Notes: a model not told the origin generated them from the letters alone. Positions 12,816 through 24,960 are shown, counted from the stretch's first letter. The stretch is 64,000 bases of DNA from Guillardia theta CCMP2712 (GCF_000315625.1 NW_005434659.1:322704-386703), one strand, 5' to 3'. Program-made: numbers and translations.

Positions 12816-12890
12816 TATGCCGCAGCTCAGATTCTTCTACCTTCATCTCTGCTTTCCTGATAAAGGTAGAAGACTCTGAACTGCGGCATA
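12816..12890. other. Strong 28-bp imperfect hairpin
   Basis: The arm 12816-12843 pairs with 12863-12890 at 26 of 28 positions, with mismatches at pairs 11 and 17 from the base. The loop is 19 nt. The arms begin TATGCCGCAG and end CTGCGGCATA. It lies in DNA where I see no gene. The shape fits a microRNA precursor, a small RNA foldback or the remnant of an inverted-repeat element; the sequence alone cannot separate these. Confidence 0.7.
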
Positions 12891-13041
12891 CATTTCCATG
12901 CCTGGTGGCATACTTACACCCTTAGCCGAGAAAACACAGCAAAAGCATGGCAGCAGGTTTTGACAAGGGTACTGGAAGAGATCGGAGCTCCTTTAGTTTG
13001 CGTTTCCGTGATCCTTTTCGGCTAATCGTGACCTTTTCAGC

Positions 13042-13131
13042 TGTATGATGATGCCAGCGCAGTCATCAAGGGCAGAGGATGCCTGCGCTGGAGTTCAGAG
13101 CTACCAAGAGCAAGATCGTCTCATTGCTGAA
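13042..13131 (+). other. Possible orphan exon
   Basis: A CCTTTTCAG acceptor is followed by an open reading of about 30 codons (LYDDASAVIKGRG) before a stop. No upstream exon could be joined. Elsewhere between 11920 and 13250 I see no supportable gene. Confidence 0.2.
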
Positions 13132-13254
13132 GTGGAAGGAGATTTGTTGTGATGAGATGCAGGAGGACCGTGTCACAGGTTGATTGTTGTTTATCTATGT
13201 ACAGTAAACTAAATGTCCCAAATGCCCCCTCTTCTCCCTAGTTCTGTCTGACTT

Positions 13255-13415
13255 CCTCATGTCGTCTTCGTCGCCTTCTGCCTCGCCTGCTGTATACTCG
13301 ACAGCAGCATGCCTGACGGCCCGCTGCATCGCACCACCAGGGGCTTCTTGAGGACGAGGGACTCGCTCTTGACAGTGATGTAGAACATTCTTGGCGGCTT
13401 CGTTGGCATCTGCTT
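13255..13415 (-). other. Coding-like terminal exon, copy 1 of a duplicated segment
   Basis: The minus strand reads through to KKPLVVRCSGPSGMLLS and ends ARQKATKTT-stop. It is nearly identical to 14806-14945. An AG acceptor precedes about position 13415. The upstream exon is not identified, and the segment lies next to GC-rich repeat DNA, so the gene may be truncated. The family is unknown. Confidence 0.4.
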
Positions 13416-13744
13416 CAGGTTATAGTTGACGTTACACGATCTATTCATGCTGTTCAGGTTTTGATGGAGGACCACGAAGAGAGGAGGAAGGATTGGGTCG
13501 AGCTTGTGTGGAGAGGAGGAAGGAGGGAGTTCAGGAGAGTCTGTGTGGTTGAACAAGTCAAAGGTTTCCTGAAAGTGACAAGCTCAGGAGGGAACGTGGG
13601 AGGAGCAGGGAGTTAAGATGAGTCGCAGGAGAAAGGGATTGGGACAAAGAGGAAAGGGAGGAAGGGGGCGGGGAGGGCTGCTGGTGCAGGAGGTGCTTCT
13701 TCTGCTTCTTATAGTAGCGATGCGATGAGGTCGCAAGAGATCTC

Positions 13745-14005
13745 GAGGTGGAATAAGAGTTCGCCTGCTGACGGGGGTTACACCCCGATGCTCCGAAAGG
13801 TGCACTATTGGCGGCTCGCCCGACCGACTCCGGGAACTCGGAACACTGGTACAAACTTTAGGTACAAACTCGGCCATGCCGGCTGCCCTGAGGGTCTCCT
13901 TTTACTCAAAGGGTCAGTGAGTGTCAGTGACCCGCCGGCCGCCGCTGAGCAGACGGTGCGACCGTACGTGGTAGTAAACTTCGTCAGCCGGATGAATCTT
14001 CTCTT
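13745..14005. repeat. GC-rich dispersed island, copy 2
   Basis: Short GC-rich stretch with CCGGCC, GTGACCCG and CTTTTACTCAAAG words, of the same texture as 8.3-9.0 kb. It ends directly at the inverted-repeat element 14006-14284. Confidence 0.55.
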
Positions 14006-14284
14006 TACTCAAAGTTAAGTTAAAGATCAGTACGAGGACAATCAGGAGAGGAATACTACACACAACTTGATCATAACTAATGAATGAAGAGTTTTACTTC
14101 GACACTTTGTCACATCCTTTTGGCGATTTCTTTTCTTCGAGACAGCAGTAGGCAGGATCAGGGTTGGTACTCGCTGTCTTTTTTCTTTCATTCTCGCTGT
14201 ATGCCTGCCAGTGCGACAGTGTCAGGGTCAAGCCTCCTCTACTCTCCTGATTGTCCTCGTACTGGTTCAACTTAACTTTGAGTA
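14006..14284. mobile_element. MITE-like element with 43-45 bp terminal inverted repeats
   Basis: The left end 14006-14050 (TACTCAAAGTTAAGTT...) and right end 14242-14284 (...AACTTAACTTTGAGTA) are inverted copies that differ by a few bases and a 2-nt gap. The interior is about 190 bp without a transposase. I see no clear target-site duplication. One arm-like copy occurs at 51480-51525, and TTTACTCAAAGTTAA also occurs at 8545. This suggests a non-autonomous element or the border of the GC-rich family. Confidence 0.6.
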
Positions 14285-14805
14285 GCTTCAAGCGCGGGTG
14301 TGTCAAAAACGGACCCTCCTACCTTCCTCGTCACTTCTGACGAACCTAGTGGCTGGTTGCGAGTACTTTCCTTTCGTTGCCAAGTTGAACTCTGATCAGA
14401 CTGCAAGTGACTGGCTCAGATGCGTGGGCATCGGTCCAATCCGATCGTGCATCGCACGGTACGATTCTCTCTTTCGATGTCAATTCAGCGCTTCACCAAA
14501 TAATAGGCGCTCGATGGAATTCATGCGAGCTCTTTCCTCGCTCTGCTCAGTTTGCTCGAGGATAGAAGCCTTCATCGATTTGACGTTGCAGTTCTTCGTT
14601 TCAGGGCATCGAAGTGTGCAATCATGAATGTGCGACTGCAAACTAATGTTGCAAAGACATCATGCAAAAAATAAAAAAACAAAAACAACAATCGAACTTT
14701 ATTCTTTTCTTCTCGTTAACACAACATCGAATCGAGCTGCTATTGTACATTGATTTTTCCTTCTCCTCCTTCTGCTAATTTTACACTTTCTGCCACAGTA
14801 TGGCT

Positions 14806-14945
14806 TCCTCATGTCGTCTTCGTCGCCTTCTGCCTCGCCTGCTGTATTCTCGACAGCAGCATGCCTGACGGCCCGCTGCATCGCACCATCAAGGGCTTCT
14901 TGAGGACGAGGGACTCGTTCTCGAGGGTGATGATGAAAACTTTGG
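14806..14945 (-). other. Coding-like terminal exon, copy 2 of a duplicated segment
   Basis: The minus strand reads KVFIITLENESLVLKKPL, then VRCSGPSGMLLSRIQQARQ to the same ending ATKTT-stop as 13255-13415. The differences include amino-acid changes (V to M, S to R), and the reading frame and stop are kept. A CATGCAG acceptor precedes the segment. A GT microsatellite (about 14988-15005) lies just upstream. The upstream exon is not identified. Confidence 0.4.
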
Positions 14946-15299
14946 TGTTCTGCATGGGATCTTGGCCAGTAATTCTTCGTGTTCTGCTGTGTGTGTGTGT
15001 GTGTAGAGCGTGGTAAAGCACTTTGGTGACGCAGGGCGATCCTGGACTGAACTGATATAGCCGGGAGGGGCTGACTGACTGTTTGGTCCCGAAAAGAAGG
15101 GATTTCGAGGGATTAGAGCTTTGACTATCAAATGCGACTAGTACAACTTCGTACTCTTGAAGGGGCGGGAGACAAACGAAGGGGTGGGGTCCCCGAAGTT
15201 GAAATGTATCCCTCGAAGGGTGGGGTCTATTCACGAAAACCGGAGCGGTGGTTTTAGAGGGATCATCAGTATTCCGCCCGGCATGACGGGTGGGGCGAT

Positions 15300-17240
15300 A
15301 CTGGCGGTTGAGCGCCTCCCAACTCTATAGGTATTTCTGCTTCTAGCTGTCATTTTACCTCAGGCTCAGTCATTTTACTACAGTGGTTTACTCCTCGCGG
15401 CGCAAGTTGAACTCCGAAGACACGAAGTACCGTACCCTGACCGTCACGCCGCGTAGCACCGTACTGGCAGCGCCGGGCCGGGGCCGCCCGGCCGGCCCGG
15501 GCCTCCTCCCCGGGCCCCGCCGGGGCCTCCGGCCCCGGGGCCTGCCGCGGCAGTGCGGCGGGCCCAGTGGCGGGCCCGCGGCCTGGCCGCCGGGGCGGGC
15601 CACGCCATAAGTTAACGCTGGTTACTTAGTTCAACAGTGATCATCGAATCGGACCCGGCTGACACTGTCTTACCGTCGGCGCCGGCCTGCTGTCACGGTC
15701 AGTGTCGCCTGGCCGCGACCCGGCGTACGGTCCGAGTCCGGGCCGATCGGACTCCGAGGCTCCGCCGCCGCGGGATCGCCGATCCGCCGCGGCGGACCGT
15801 ACCGCGGCGGACCGTGACTGGCCCGGGGCAGCCGCCCGGCCCGGCCCACGGTACGGCACGGTCACTCACCGGGACGGTGAGTCAGCGGCCACCCCTTGAA
15901 CCCGGGAGTAACTGAGCCTGACTCTGAACTCAGTGACCCGGTACTACTGACCGGGCCCGGCCGGGTACTCAGCGGCTAATACTTGAAGGCTAGTAGCTAC
16001 CGTAGACGCGCGGCGGCCGCGCGAGGCTGCCGCCGCTGACGGCCCGGCGGTCCGATCGGACGGTCAGCCGCCCGGCGTGACCGCCGGGCCGCCGGAAGTG
16101 ACCGTACGTGACTCGTGAAGTCAAGTTCGTCGCCCGCGGGCGCGCCGCGGGCGCCGGCCCGGCCGGCGGCGGGCCGCGCCGGGTGACTCGCCAGCGGACT
16201 CAGCGGCGACGTTCATGATCATCGGATACCGGCCGGGCGCCGCCCGTCGGACAGTCGCCGGCCCTCGGATAGGCTACCGTACCGTTTTCATAATCCGACA
16301 GCGGCGTACTACCGTACCGTACTACGGCGGCGTACCGTAGTACGGCAGCCGGGCCGCCGCGCACGGATGATCGGATGGCGGCGCGGCCCGGCGGGCCGGG
16401 GCGGCGGGCGGCCGCGCCGCCCCGGCGGCCCCCGCGACCGGGGGCGAGTCCGCCGCCGGGAAGGCTTGGAATGCCAGGTCGGGAGCCTCCGTCCGACGGT
16501 CAGCCTGGCTCTCAGTCTCCGGGCAGAACTTAGGGCGGCTCAGAGCCGGCCTGGCAGTCTTGAAACCTAATGATGGCCGCCGTCCTGCCGCAGCCGCTGG
16601 AATGCGCACGGCGCAGTGTCACAGTGTGCCGAGTCCAACCGTTGAACCGGGCCTCCAAACTCAGTACTGAACTGACCCGATGCCTTCACACCCTCCAGTA
16701 TCCCGGATGATCCGAGACGGTCAGGGCCCGGCCGTCAGGCTCGGAGCCTGGAGTGCGGCCAGTGCCCACCGTCACGGGCGGCCGCGGCGTTGTTACTGAG
16801 CTGCCACCGAGCGGCGGCCGCCGCAGGGGATCGGACAGATACAGTGACTCTGACGCCGGTAGTGACTAGCCGGGCTCAGTTAGTACCGTGCCACCGTGGC
16901 GTCAGTTCGAACTTGCATACAGACCGTCGACCGGCCCGGTTCCTGGCAGTCCTGAGTTCCGTTCCCGGGCCCGGCGAGTGGAAGTTGCCATGATCATTGG
17001 CCGGGCCCCGGGCAGGCCCCGGCCGGGCCGCGCCGGGCCGCCGGGCGCCGGTCCGAGTGTGATCGGATCACGGTCTGTCACGGTCGACCGCCGCGCCGGG
17101 CCGGCCCGGGCCCACGGCACTGTGACGGTACGGTCCGGCGGAGCCTCCGAGGAGTCCGATACTAGGTCTCACCGGACGGAGCGTCGGACGTGCGGCCGTC
17201 TGTCGACTCACGAGGCTCTGAACCGTTGAACGCGGCACCT
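15300..17240. repeat. GC-rich dispersed island, copy 3, largest
   Basis: Nearly 2 kb of extremely GC-rich DNA made of CCGGGCCGG, CGGCGG, GTACCGTAC and GTGACTC words, with many short palindromes (for example around 16303-16345). Long open frames occur on both strands, but only because stop codons are rare in such composition. None looks like a protein. Sharp composition edges are visible at both ends. Confidence 0.75.
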
Positions 17241-17299
17241 TCGCGGCGATTGAAGGAGATCGGTTTTAAATGTTTTTTTTCAAGTCCTAGGACCATGGC

Positions 17300-19255
17300 C
17301 CTACGAATACGTACCCACCCCCTTTCTGTTTCTCCCATCACTAAAACATTGTACTATGTCTAAGATGTATTTTTATGGTCCTCGCACGATGTACCCCCCC
17401 TTCTGGTACTGATCTCGATTGTGAGATACCGGTACCTTGTGCAATCTCAGATGTGAGATCGCACTGTTTCATGACCATCCCAGTCCCTGAGCACGAATAG
17501 CTGAGGTTTTGACGGAACCCTCCGGTGGTCTTAGATACATATCCGTTCCTTCATCAGTACCCCTACTATTTCCTCGCACTTTTTCACCTTCACCCTACCT
17601 CCTCGTGCCAATGGATGACTACCCCTATCCCCACCCTTCTTGAAGCTCTTTCGGAACATTTCCTTTCTACGCAGAAAATTCATTTTTTCCCTCTGAGGGT
17701 GGTTGTGGTGAGGTGGGGTATATGGGTAGGTCTTTGGGTAGGGTGGGCGGGTTTTGTTCTACACCTTCACGTTGTGAGGAGAAGTGTAGCCCTTTCCCAT
17801 CACCCCCTCGAACAATGCCCTACCCCTATGGACCACCCCTTCTCCTCCGGTATCCATTTTCCGCTCGCTAATCCATTATTCGACTTTAAAAGTCTTATTT
17901 AGTTCCAAACAGAACTTGGCTACAAACATTAGTTTAAAAGCAGTGGCAGGTCACTGAAAAAGGCTTCTGTTATCCATAGACTTTTTTGTTGGAAATATAC
18001 TGCAAATCCTCCAAGTTCTACAGATCTCCCATAAATCCCTGGAATCTCCTCAGTTTACTATAAATTCCCTTTACCAGTACCAAAAAATTGAAGAGGACAT
18101 GACAGAAAAAACACATCATCAGGACTATGCCGCTCAATTGCAAACTCGTTGTGAGGGTCATATTTACCCCCTTTCCTCCAAATCACGATTGGGAAAATAG
18201 GGGTGGTTGTGATGGGTGTTAAAAAGGTGTGCCCCATCGTTAATCCGTCTACGGACGGAAAGGGGGTGGGGTAGACTAGAATGGGTGCTAAAACAAAGGG
18301 CCAATCATGGGCCAAGACCCGGTGGATTCACAGACCAGGACATCGAGCAGGGGTAGTAAAAGTCGAGGTCTCCAGCCCTGAGAAAGAGTGATTTCAGGTC
18401 CTTCGTACTAGGTGTTTTAAGATTAAAAACATGTTTATATCAAACATACCAAACGTCGAGGTTTAGGGGGAACGATCGGGGGAGAATCTCCAACGTTTGT
18501 GGTTCCTTGGTACTAACTGAATTTCTTTCTTTTTTATTTTTCTTTTTTCTTGCCAAAAAAATATTGCTGACGAATAAAATGCAAATTGACCCACCCTTCG
18601 CTATCCAGATTGTACCCGTACCCCTGTATGTTTGTGAACAGAAATTTACCCCTACCCCCGTATCTCCCACAGAAAGACCCTGCTTATGCCCCAATCACGA
18701 GATGGAATCAAGACCCCACCAGTTCGATTAGAGCCCCCTCTGCACCCACCCTTGCTACAAAGGTACCCCCACCATCAAACGCCCATTACGTTACCTCGTG
18801 ATCGACACACACCGGTCCTTTTTACATGGAGTACCCATCCATATTGAGATCTGAAGCGATTCTGATACCCCTGCAGGGGTACAGAGTAGGTGGGTGGGGT
18901 CCTTGGGTTGTATCTTCATAGGAGAATAAAACTATAGTTATTAACGGGGTTTATGGGTGGGGAATCTTGGGGTGTGTATCACCAGGGGGTGGATAATAGT
19001 ACCGGTCATTCAAAACAGTCAAGAGGTAAGGTCAACCCGTGCTTTTAAGGGTATAATGACCCCTCACCTCCCACTTCCGTCCAGTGGGAGCATCTCAGAC
19101 CCTAGTGATAATACAACCCCTACCCTATAGCCCTTGACATGTAGTCACTACCCCTACCCCAGTATAATGATGCCAGTGTTCCTTTTAGGAACCTCACCTG
19201 ACCCCCGTCGCTCTACACGCTACTGCTATTGGCCATACCACCCACCCCACCCCTG
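17300..19255. repeat. Long TACCCC/GGGGTA-rich tract, no gene
   Basis: About 2 kb with scattered TACCCC, CACCCC and CTACCCC words, switching to the G-rich orientation around 18840-19010 and back. I see no supportable gene. It is the longest tract of the family first seen at 1.6 kb, and the strand switching suggests nested or inverted copies. Confidence 0.6.
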
Positions 19256-19631
19256 ACCAGGAGAAAAATGTTTAAAAGATTTATAATCAGGCTGCGGTCG
19301 GAGGGCATGCAGAGGGTAAAGCAGAAAGGAGAACAGTGGCTGAAAAAATGTTGCATGATATAAGGAAGGGATGGGAATGGGCGAATGATGGATGTTTGAT
19401 GTTTGATCTATGAACATGCTGAGCCTGAGGAGAATAGAGGAAAGGGAGAGTTTTCGGAAGAGGATCCTGTTGAGCTATCAAATTGCGGATTCGTTGGGGA
19501 TCTTTGATAGGAGCTGAACTTCGTTACTGTATGTAGTCTGAGAGACTTTCATTGAAAACTTGTATTGCTATCGAAGTGATATTTCCTGATATTCTTCCCG
19601 TTTTCTTTAGGATTCATTAGCAAACGCCTTA

Positions 19632-21128
19632 ATGACGTGCCACGTTCAAAGCATGTCTCCATGCTCGCCTTCATCGACCTCGACGATACCAGCGTATGAT
19701 TCAGACAGTGCAGGAACAGATAGATCGAATCAGAACACTGGAGCAATGATGCAGAAACACAATTCATCGGGAGCGACTGACACGACATGCACTCTTGACC
19801 CGATCCAAGACTCTGGCTTCCATGGTATCAAGGAGTTCCCTGGTTCAATGGTGAAAAGCATCGACAAAGCGACGAAACCCAAGGAAAGTTACAATAAGAC
19901 TCAGATTTCGAAGCAACCAAGGATGTGCGCATATGAGCATTGCCCTTCTCCCATGCATTCAAACAAGTGGAGGGTGGTCACCCCTCAAACGAGTGCAGGA
20001 GGCAGAGACTGGCTTCCTCTTCTGGGGATGACGTTGTGTGATTCTTGCTACTCAACCTACCGAAAGCATGCAACGTAAGCGTCCATATCTCTGCACTTCT
20101 CTGCTTCCTTGATCTCACTCCTCTGCAGATTTGTTCGATCCGTGCGCACAGCGGAGGGATGGGCTCGGTTCGATCGGGAGACCAAAGAACACGTGTTGAA
20201 CAAGCCACGAAGTGGAAATGTGAAGCGCCTCAGAAACTTCGAGCCGGATCAAGACTCGCCGATCCGAAAGAGAGCGAAGTCAATGCGCAAGAATGATGCC
20301 TGGAAGGAGGTGACTGGAAATGCTGTGAAAAAGATTTTCATGTACGTTCTGACGATGCGAGCAGAGCAAAGAGGCGATGATGTACTCTGCATCGGATGAA
20401 AAAGAGGACGAGAGGATCGATCGTCCAAGTCGTGCACGAAAGCCTAGTGCAAAGCTAAGAGATGCTTTGAGGTGATGTTGCCTCGATCTGTCCTTGATCG
20501 CTGAGATCATTCCTTCAGTACAATCGATACAGCGTCGAAATCGGAGCGGAAATCTATCTTGCAAGCGAAGGTAAATGATTTTACTTGTTGGCGCATCAAG
20601 ATCTCACTTCTCCAATCAGAGATCATTGGATTCCGGTAGCATGCCATGTTCAGATTCTCGACGAATGTCTTACACCTTGTACTTTCAAGCTGTTTGGTTC
20701 TTTGCTTCCTCACTTCTTGTAACAGGTTGGACCGTGAAGATATTTCCTACGATGCTTACAACTCAATGATGGGACTTGACGGTCAGCAAGAGCTCTCAAA
20801 CAACGAGACGGAGGCGTGGTCTCCAGATGACGTAGGGAGTTTCTTTGCTGCGGTTCTGCGACTTACAAAGTCGCAGTTGCTGGAAGAATCATCAGAGGGA
20901 AACGAAGTCCTTCTATATCAAGATTACGAGGCCGTCATGGACAACATGTGCAACTTAGTTGGGTATGTCATGAGCAAGTCCTGGGATCTCTCCGCTGACC
21001 AGCTCGCAGCTCCTACTGCGAGTCGCCGCTACTTCTCGAGGGCGATCTCGCGTGAGGTCGAGAAAGAGGTCGAGCTCTGTAACCTAGCGAAGCATATGCT
21101 CTCGTGTATCATTATACAAGTTTCCTGA
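19632..21128 (+). CDS. GATA-like zinc-finger protein
   Basis: Six exons (19632-20074, 20129-20309, 20365-20471, 20519-20570, 20620-20678, 20726-21128) join in phase through 47-55 bp introns to give 414 residues. Residues about 99-150 hold a zinc-finger-like block. CAYEHCPSPMHSNKWRVV is followed, after a variable loop, by LCDSCYSTYRKH. The WR and LCxxCY elements resemble GATA-type fingers, but the first cysteine pair is spaced by four residues rather than two. A basic segment (IRKRAKSMRK) follows. The C-terminal part is acidic and helical. It is inferred to be a nuclear DNA-binding or chromatin protein. A further 5' exon is possible, because a TTTCTTTAG acceptor lies just upstream of the chosen ATG and the frame is open back to it. 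Confidence 0.65.
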
Positions 21129-21276
21129 TCTCTCTTAAATGAAGATTCATAATGGTTCCCAAAGTTTCCAGAGGTTCTCGCTCCCAGTACTTTGGACGGC
21201 CCGCTGGCCCATCATGGGGCCCATGAAGCTTGAAGAAGCTGCTGCATCCTTGTCCTAAGGCTGTCCTCCTCTCCTC

Positions 21277-21670
21277 TCATACCACCCATGGGATTTGCTG
21301 TGCGCGGCGGTGAGCTGAACTGAGAAGAGGGAGGAAGAGCAGCGCTGAGGGACATAGGTCGATGGTCCAGCGGAGAGGCGATGGTCTGGCAGCATGATCA
21401 GCAGGCGTTGGGTGACGGAGCAGCAGCACCTGTCGTAGGATGCGGAGCTGGTGGACGGTAAGCGAGATCCTCCGAGCCTCCAATAGGTTTTCCCACCAGC
21501 ACTTGAAGGACCTGGCGAGGATCCTGTAGACCGTGAGGTCCCATGACCACAGGAGTAGGCGAAGGAGCAGGAGGACTTCGAGTCAGGGGAAGGGGGGAAG
21601 AGGGGAGGGAGGGAGGGGGGAAAAGAGAGACAGAGACAGTTGCAGAGAGGGAGAGGGAGAGAGGGAGAGG

Positions 21671-21705
<35 letters not shown>

Positions 21706-24504
21706 CCTGGCTGGGAGGGAGGGAGGGAGGGAGGGAGGGAGGGAGGGAGGGAGGGAGAGAGAGAGGGAGAGAGTGAGTGAGTGAAGAGCAAGAGGAAGAT
21801 TCGGGAGGAGGATGAAGTTGAGGTTGACGCTTGCTGGGAGGGGGCCTCACCTTATCCGCATCTTGGCCTCGTGCCCATTTTGAAGGATGCGCATGATGGT
21901 TGAAATGCGCACGGACAGGAAAACCTCTGTCTTCCACCTCCTCAGCGCGATCCAGACCATCCTCCGCTGCTCCCTCAGCTGCAGGGAGGAGGCGAGGGAG
22001 GAAAGGGAGGAGGGCGAGGAGGAGAGCTGTCGCCAGGAGGAGAGCAGCGCACGCAACCTCTCGCTCCTCTTCATCGTGCCGATCCGCTGGATCGCGTTGG
22101 CTCCGACCTTCCTCCTCCAATCGAACCATCTGAGCGTGCAGATCCATACATTTAGGCTCTTCCTCGCCACCTGCTCCTCCCTCCGTCCTCTCGCCCGCTC
22201 CTCCCTCCCCCGCACCCTCCTCCCTTCCTCAGCTACCCCTCTCCAACCCCCGGCCGCTCGCTCCTTCCTCCTCCACTCCGTCCTCTCCCTCACTCTCCAG
22301 TACGCCGCCTTCTCTGCCTGCCGTCGCCTCGTGCTCTCGCTCCAGGCCTGCATGCTCAGCTGAGCGGATCTGCGCCAGGAGCGGTAGTAGGCCTGCTCCT
22401 CGTTGCGCCGCAGCAATCGCTCAAACAGCATACTTCTTTTCCATCGCTCCATGCTTGTCTGTTTCTTCCTCCTCTGTTCTTCCTCTCTCTTCCTTTCAAG
22501 CTGCAAGCCGATCGCTTTGCTCCTCCACTTTTGCTGCTGTAGCAGACGAACGAGTCGAGCCAGGCGGTCGCCAGCCATCATTGCCTTCCTCGCGTGTCCC
22601 TCCAGCCCCCGTAGCCCCTTGTTCATCCTCCTCATCCTCCTCCTCTCCCCCGCTCTCTCCCCCTCCCCCTCCTGCATCCTCCTCACGACCTCAAGCCGCA
22701 TCCTCCGCTTCCTCCGCTCCCTCCCTTCTGCATCCTCTAGCAACCCCCCGGCTAGCCCCGCTAGCCCTTCCTCTGCCCACTGCTTCTTTCTCACTCCCCG
22801 CCGCCACTCCTCCAGCCTCCTCCTCCCGTCTGCCGCCCGCCCGCCCTCCCTCATCTTGCTTGCGCTGATCCAGACTCTCGCTCTCCGTCGCCATGCCTGC
22901 AGCCGGACCCTGAGGGACCTGACAGCGACATCCACGGCGCATCTGGACAGGAGGCGGGAGGCCAGCAGCCTTCCTTCCCCTCGATTTCTCGCTAGCAGAT
23001 GCCAGTGCAGGACAACGTTCCTCTCCTCCTTCCTCAAGGATTTCTCGTGCTGCTTTTCCCACCTCCTCCATGTCAAAGAGCTTGAGAACTCGTTCCACCT
23101 GTACAGCACCCTCCTCTGTACCTTCGACCTTGCCTGATCGCAGAATCTGTTCAACTTCCTTGTGACGGCACTGACATGAGAGATGCGCGCAGACCAAAAC
23201 TCAACAACTAGCGCACACAGGTTGAGACGAGCTCTTCTCGTCTTCGATGACAACAGCTTCCTTCTCCATCGGTTTCTCATCAGGTCCTGCTTCATCAGCA
23301 GGAAACACATACTCATCCTGTTCCGGCAAGACGAGTCAAACTTACACATCAACATTCTCTCTTGTCTTCTTTGTCCCAACAGGTTCGATCGAAACTCTTT
23401 GAAACAGCTCGACAGCAAACATCGCCTTCGGGCAGAAAGAAGAAGTCGTGCGAACCTTTCAGAAGTTCTATTGTTGTCCTTCCACCGTCGCCAACATAGC
23501 AAGCACCTCTTCAGACTCTCTCTCTTGATCCAACGGGAAAATCTTCTCTTCTCCCACCAGTCTTGCAAACTCATCAGATACAACAATCTCCAATCACATG
23601 CCATCAGGTGGTTCAGTCGCCCATGAGCCAACAAAACGATCAGTCGCTGTGATACGGAAGCGTGTCTTTGCCGCTGAAACTGACCGACGGCACGTCCAGT
23701 TCCATCCTTGTCCCTGCTCCTTGCTGAAGCAAGATCCAACCATCCCAAGAGATCTTTGGACTGCATCCTCCCCGTCAACTTTATCCTGACCGCTAGGAAT
23801 GCAAACATGCTCTTTACTTCCCGTGCTCTTGATCTCATGGCCAAGGACATCGACCATGCCAACATGGCGAACTTTCGCCTCTTCGCAGTCAGTCTGGAAG
23901 AGAGTCGGAGGCCATATTTCCTCCTGCTCGCAGCCCATCTGAGCGCGTGCAGGCTCATGCGCAGCATCTGATAAAGAGGGCGGGAAAACCTGTAGGCGGC
24001 GACGTACGGGATCTCGCTGATCTGATTGTGCGGGTGCACTACCGAGCACTTGACGAGCTCGTGGTCGTACAAGTTCACTCGTTGCTTCACTCCAGACTGC
24101 TCACACATTGAGTCCGCGAGCTCGTCCGTTGTCCGTGCAGCCGCCCCCTCTCTTCCGTCTGAAGGGAGCAGCAGGATCCTCCACTGCGGCCTCCCTCCTT
24201 CCAGCATCCACTCCTCCTCCTGCATGCCCATGACCCTCACTCGTTCCTTTGCAATCCCCAAAAGTCCGGCGACACACATCCTGATCTTTCCATGGCATCG
24301 TTGGCAACAAATACCCCTCCCTCCTCCTTTTCCTCCTCGTGCGATTTGCAACCTCCTGTCAGCAGCCCAACAATGGAAGGAGAGGAGGACGAGTCTGGGA
24401 TCATCACACCCCATCATCATCATCGCAAGTTTGCGCTCCTCATCCTCTTCTTCTGCTTCCTCCCCCTCCCCCCCTTTCTCTTCCGCTTGCGCATCCGGCT
24501 GCAT
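21277..24504 (-). CDS. Sfi1-like centrin-binding-repeat protein
   Basis: Exon 24504-21851 joins 21523-21277 in phase (ATAAG|GTGAGG to CTACAG|GATCC), giving about 966 residues. The protein is highly basic and alpha-helical, with tryptophans or other aromatics recurring every 20-35 residues inside arginine-rich helices (for example LLCWRRWKDNN, LRVRLQAWRRRARVW, LMRNRWRRKL, SFKCWWENLLEARR). This is the pattern of Sfi1 repeats, which bind centrin at spindle poles and basal bodies. The first roughly 130 residues are acidic and low complexity. The end is uncertain, since another intron could begin after ILRQ (GTGCTG). The 327-bp intron is swollen by GGCA and GGGA microsatellites. Confidence 0.65.
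21668..21790. repeat. GGCA then GGGA microsatellites inside an intron
   Basis: Seven or more GGCA/GGCAG units are followed by about thirteen GGGA units and short GA units. They lie within the intron of the Sfi1-like gene. Confidence 0.9.
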
Positions 24505-24604
24505 TACAGAGGAAAAAGAATCATGAATTGAAATCGGAATTGGTTTTTGTGGACTGTCATCAGAACGGTTTGATGTTTTTTTTTCACCTCAGTTCGAGTC
24601 ACAG

Positions 24605-24960
24605 GCTGCTGAGCCCGGCCAGCCGCCAGTACGGTCCGATCACCCCAGTGAACGGGGTAACGACCCGGCGCCCGGCCGGACAGTGACAGGGCCAGGCTCT
24701 AGGTGACTCGGACCGTCCGATCCGGCGGCGACCGTCCGACTCCCGGGCCGGGCCCCGTTCACTGGGGTGATCGGACCGTACTGGCGGCCGGCCGGGCTCA
24801 GCGTCACACTCGTCGCCGGCCCCGGGCGGCGGCGCCGGCGGCCCGTGCCCTCCCGGGAGTCCGAGTCGCGGGGCCCACCGCCAAGTCGGATCGGACGGTC
24901 AGCCGGCGGGACTCCCGGCGGAAGCACCGGCAGGCTGAGGCGGGCTGAGGCGGGTCGTCA
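24605..24960. repeat. GC-rich dispersed island, copy 4
   Basis: GC-rich words and the phrase TCACCCCAGTGAACGGGG, which also appears in inverted form about 110 bp downstream (CCCCGTTCACTGGGGTGATC). The island therefore contains its own inverted repeat (about 24636-24657 and 24752-24773). No gene is seen here or in 24960-25560. Confidence 0.6.

Noticed and set aside
15383-17229. Several 60-110 codon frames in the GC-rich island
   Set aside because: Stop codons are rare in this composition. The frames overlap on both strands and have no protein-like pattern or splice context.
21398-22147. Minus-strand frame crossing the GGCA/GGGA repeats with poly-proline/leucine
   Set aside because: It overlaps the Sfi1-like exon in another frame and its middle is pure microsatellite translation.
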